Of a DNA stretch of 5,680 nucleotides, positions 4,477-5,680 are shown in pieces. This stretch comes from an uncultured Oscillospiraceae bacterium (GTDB lineage Bacteria; Bacillota; Clostridia; Oscillospirales; Oscillospiraceae), in NCBI GenBank assembly GCA_900754515.1, contig CAAEDD010000144.1, positions 1 to 5,680 on the forward strand, read 5' to 3'. A program made the position numbers and the translations under genes. The notes beneath the pieces are model-generated. The model saw nothing but the letters and a program-made list of their open reading frames with translations. It was not told where the DNA came from and made no database searches. The number at the start of each line of letters is the position of its first letter. Position 1 is the first letter of the stretch.

Positions 4477-5680
4477 ATGACCGAGACCTTTGACATAGCG
4501 GGTTACGCCCGCATTTCCGTGGATGACGAGCTGGACCAGAAGAATATATCCATCGAGAACCAGAAGGCCATCATTGAAGACTATGTGCATCAGAATTTCC
4601 CCGGCAGCAGCCTGACTTTCTTTGAAGACCGGGACCGCTCCGGCTATACCTTCGACCAGCGGGAGGGCTACCAGGAGATGCGCCGGGGCCTCATGAGCCA
4701 TAAATACGATATACTTATTATCAAGGACTTCTCCCGTTTCTCCCGGCGCAACAGCCGGGGCCTGGTGGAGCTGGAGGATCTGAGGGACGCCGGGGTGCGC
4801 ATCATATCCATCGGGGACTGTATAGACTTCCCCAATGATGATGACTGGCTGAAGATACAGTTCCAATTCCTGGTCAACGAGATGCCCGTCACCGACACCT
4901 CCCGGAAGGTCCGAAACGTGATCAAGCGCAGGCAGGCCGACGGGGAGTGGATATGCGCCGCCCCCTACGGCTATATCGTCAACAGCCGCAAGGACTTTGA
5001 AGTGGTGCCCACCGAGGCGGACATAGTGCGGAAGATATTTGAGCTCTATAACAACCAGGGCTGGGGCTATAAAAAGATAGCAAACTACCTCACCGACCAG
5101 GGCATACCCACCCCAAGGATGTCGGAGCAGCTGCGGAAGGAGGCCGACGGCAAGGAGTGCAAACGCCGGGCCAAGTCCGCCTGGGCCATAGCCACGGTGC
5201 AGGGCATTCTGGACAATGATTTTTATATCGGCACTCTCCGCCAGGGGAAATACACCCGGGCCAAGATAAACGGCAAGGATATAAAACGGGACGACGGGGA
5301 GCAGATAGTCATTGAGAACCACCATCAGGCCATTATCGACTACCGCACCTTTGCAACCACCATGGCCCTGCGGGTGAAGCGCACCCGGAACAACTACCGG
5401 GGCGTTAAGATAAACGACAATGTGTACTCCGGCTTTCTGGAGTGCGGAGACTGCGGCAGCCCCATGTTTGCCATGAGCCGCCGGGACCTGGCCCCGGCCT
5501 ACACCTGCGGTACCTATCACCGCCGGGGCCTGGCAGGCTGTACCAGCCACCATATCCGGGTGGACAAGCTGGACGAGCTGCTGAAGAGCTATGTGCTGAA
5601 GCTGCTGGAAAACTCTTCCGCTATGATAGAACAGCTGAACCGGGACCTGGCCCGGGAGAATGACAGCATCGCCGAGACGG
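4477..5680 (+). CDS. Large serine recombinase (site-specific integrase/excisionase), 3' end cut by the window
   Basis: The frame is open from ATG 4477 to the window edge, giving 401 residues of a protein that in this family is usually 500-700. The catalytic domain is complete. YARIS (10-14) holds Arg12 and the nucleophile Ser14. Arg62 lies in FDQREG, and KDFSRFSRR (83-91) carries Arg87 and Arg90, matching the active-site arginines of resolvases. A long helix (about 129-160) leads into the recombinase DNA-binding domain (about 160-270). A zinc ribbon follows with Cys323, Cys326, Cys344 and Cys355, and the start of a coiled coil (about 363-401). Such enzymes, for example TnpX of Tn4451, cut and rejoin att sites to excise and insert a circular element. 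AGGGGTGA at 4460-4467 precedes the start. It lies 22 bp after the nuclease-like gene with no promoter or terminator seen between, so they are probably cotranscribed. Frequent ATA codons and GC-rich wobble bases are notable. Confidence 0.95.
   Translation, partial: MTETFDIAGYARISVDDELDQKNISIENQKAIIEDYVHQNFPGSSLTFFEDRDRSGYTFDQREGYQEMRRGLMSHKYDILIIKDFSRFSRRNSRGLVELEDLRDAGVRIISIGDCIDFPNDDDWLKIQFQFLVNEMPVTDTSRKVRNVIKRRQADGEWICAAPYGYIVNSRKDFEVVPTEADIVRKIFELYNNQGWGYKKIANYLTDQGIPTPRMSEQLRKEADGKECKRRAKSAWAIATVQGILDNDFYIGTLRQGKYTRAKINGKDIKRDDGEQIVIENHHQAIIDYRTFATTMALRVKRTRNNYRGVKINDNVYSGFLECGDCGSPMFAMSRRDLAPAYTCGTYHRRGLAGCTSHHIRVDKLDELLKSYVLKLLENSSAMIEQLNRDLARENDSIAET

Noticed and set aside
4414..5553. 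Long open frame of 379 residues on the minus strand
   Set aside because: It lies opposite the recombinase, whose catalytic, DNA-binding and zinc-ribbon motifs are unmistakable. The reverse translation is rich in Gly, Ala, Val and Leu, as expected from GC-rich wobble positions, and shows no family motif.
1..5680. CRISPR array, tRNA, rRNA or insertion sequence
   Set aside because: No regularly spaced direct repeats, no tRNA-like cloverleaf, no rRNA signature and no transposase with terminal inverted repeats were seen.

Overview
The window looks like the core of an integrative mobilizable element (a small genomic island that excises by a serine recombinase and is moved by another element's conjugation machinery) in a gut-type Clostridia or other Bacillota host. 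The evidence is a one-directional, tightly packed gene set. In order it holds a CHC2 zinc-finger protein, a D5/P4-type superfamily 3 helicase, a small helix-turn-helix-like protein, a MobV (Pre/Mob) relaxase, a small unknown protein, a PD-(D/E)XK-fold protein and a large serine recombinase cut by the window edge. The Bacillota assignment is inference from strong AGGAGG-type ribosome sites, a TTG start, roughly 50-60% GC and the MobV plus large-serine-recombinase combination known from Tn4451-like elements. No taxonomic marker gene is present.

Layout: 1-106 is leader or the tail of an upstream gene. Positions 107-2024 are a replication module, with the CHC2 finger protein overlapping the helicase by 23 bp. 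Positions 2025-2367 are a 343-bp gap without a convincing gene but rich in inverted repeats, including a 17-pair hairpin at 2153-2196. Its place just upstream of the relaxase operon makes it the best candidate origin of transfer or structured leader. Positions 2368-3830 are a mobilization operon (small HTH-like protein, MobV relaxase, small unknown protein). It is closed by a clear intrinsic terminator at 3844-3880.

A strong extended -10 promoter at 3882-3910 begins the next unit. It drives an AT-richer gene for a PD-(D/E)XK-fold protein (3987-4454) and, 22 bp later, the recombinase (4477 to the window end).

Proposed working of the element (inference): the recombinase excises the island as a circle. 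The finger protein and helicase help copy or maintain it. The relaxase nicks an oriT, perhaps in 2025-2367, for transfer through a helper's pore. The orphan nuclease-like protein is the most likely cargo gene and the least explained part of the window. The attachment sites, the recombinase C-terminus and anything left of position 1 lie outside the view.
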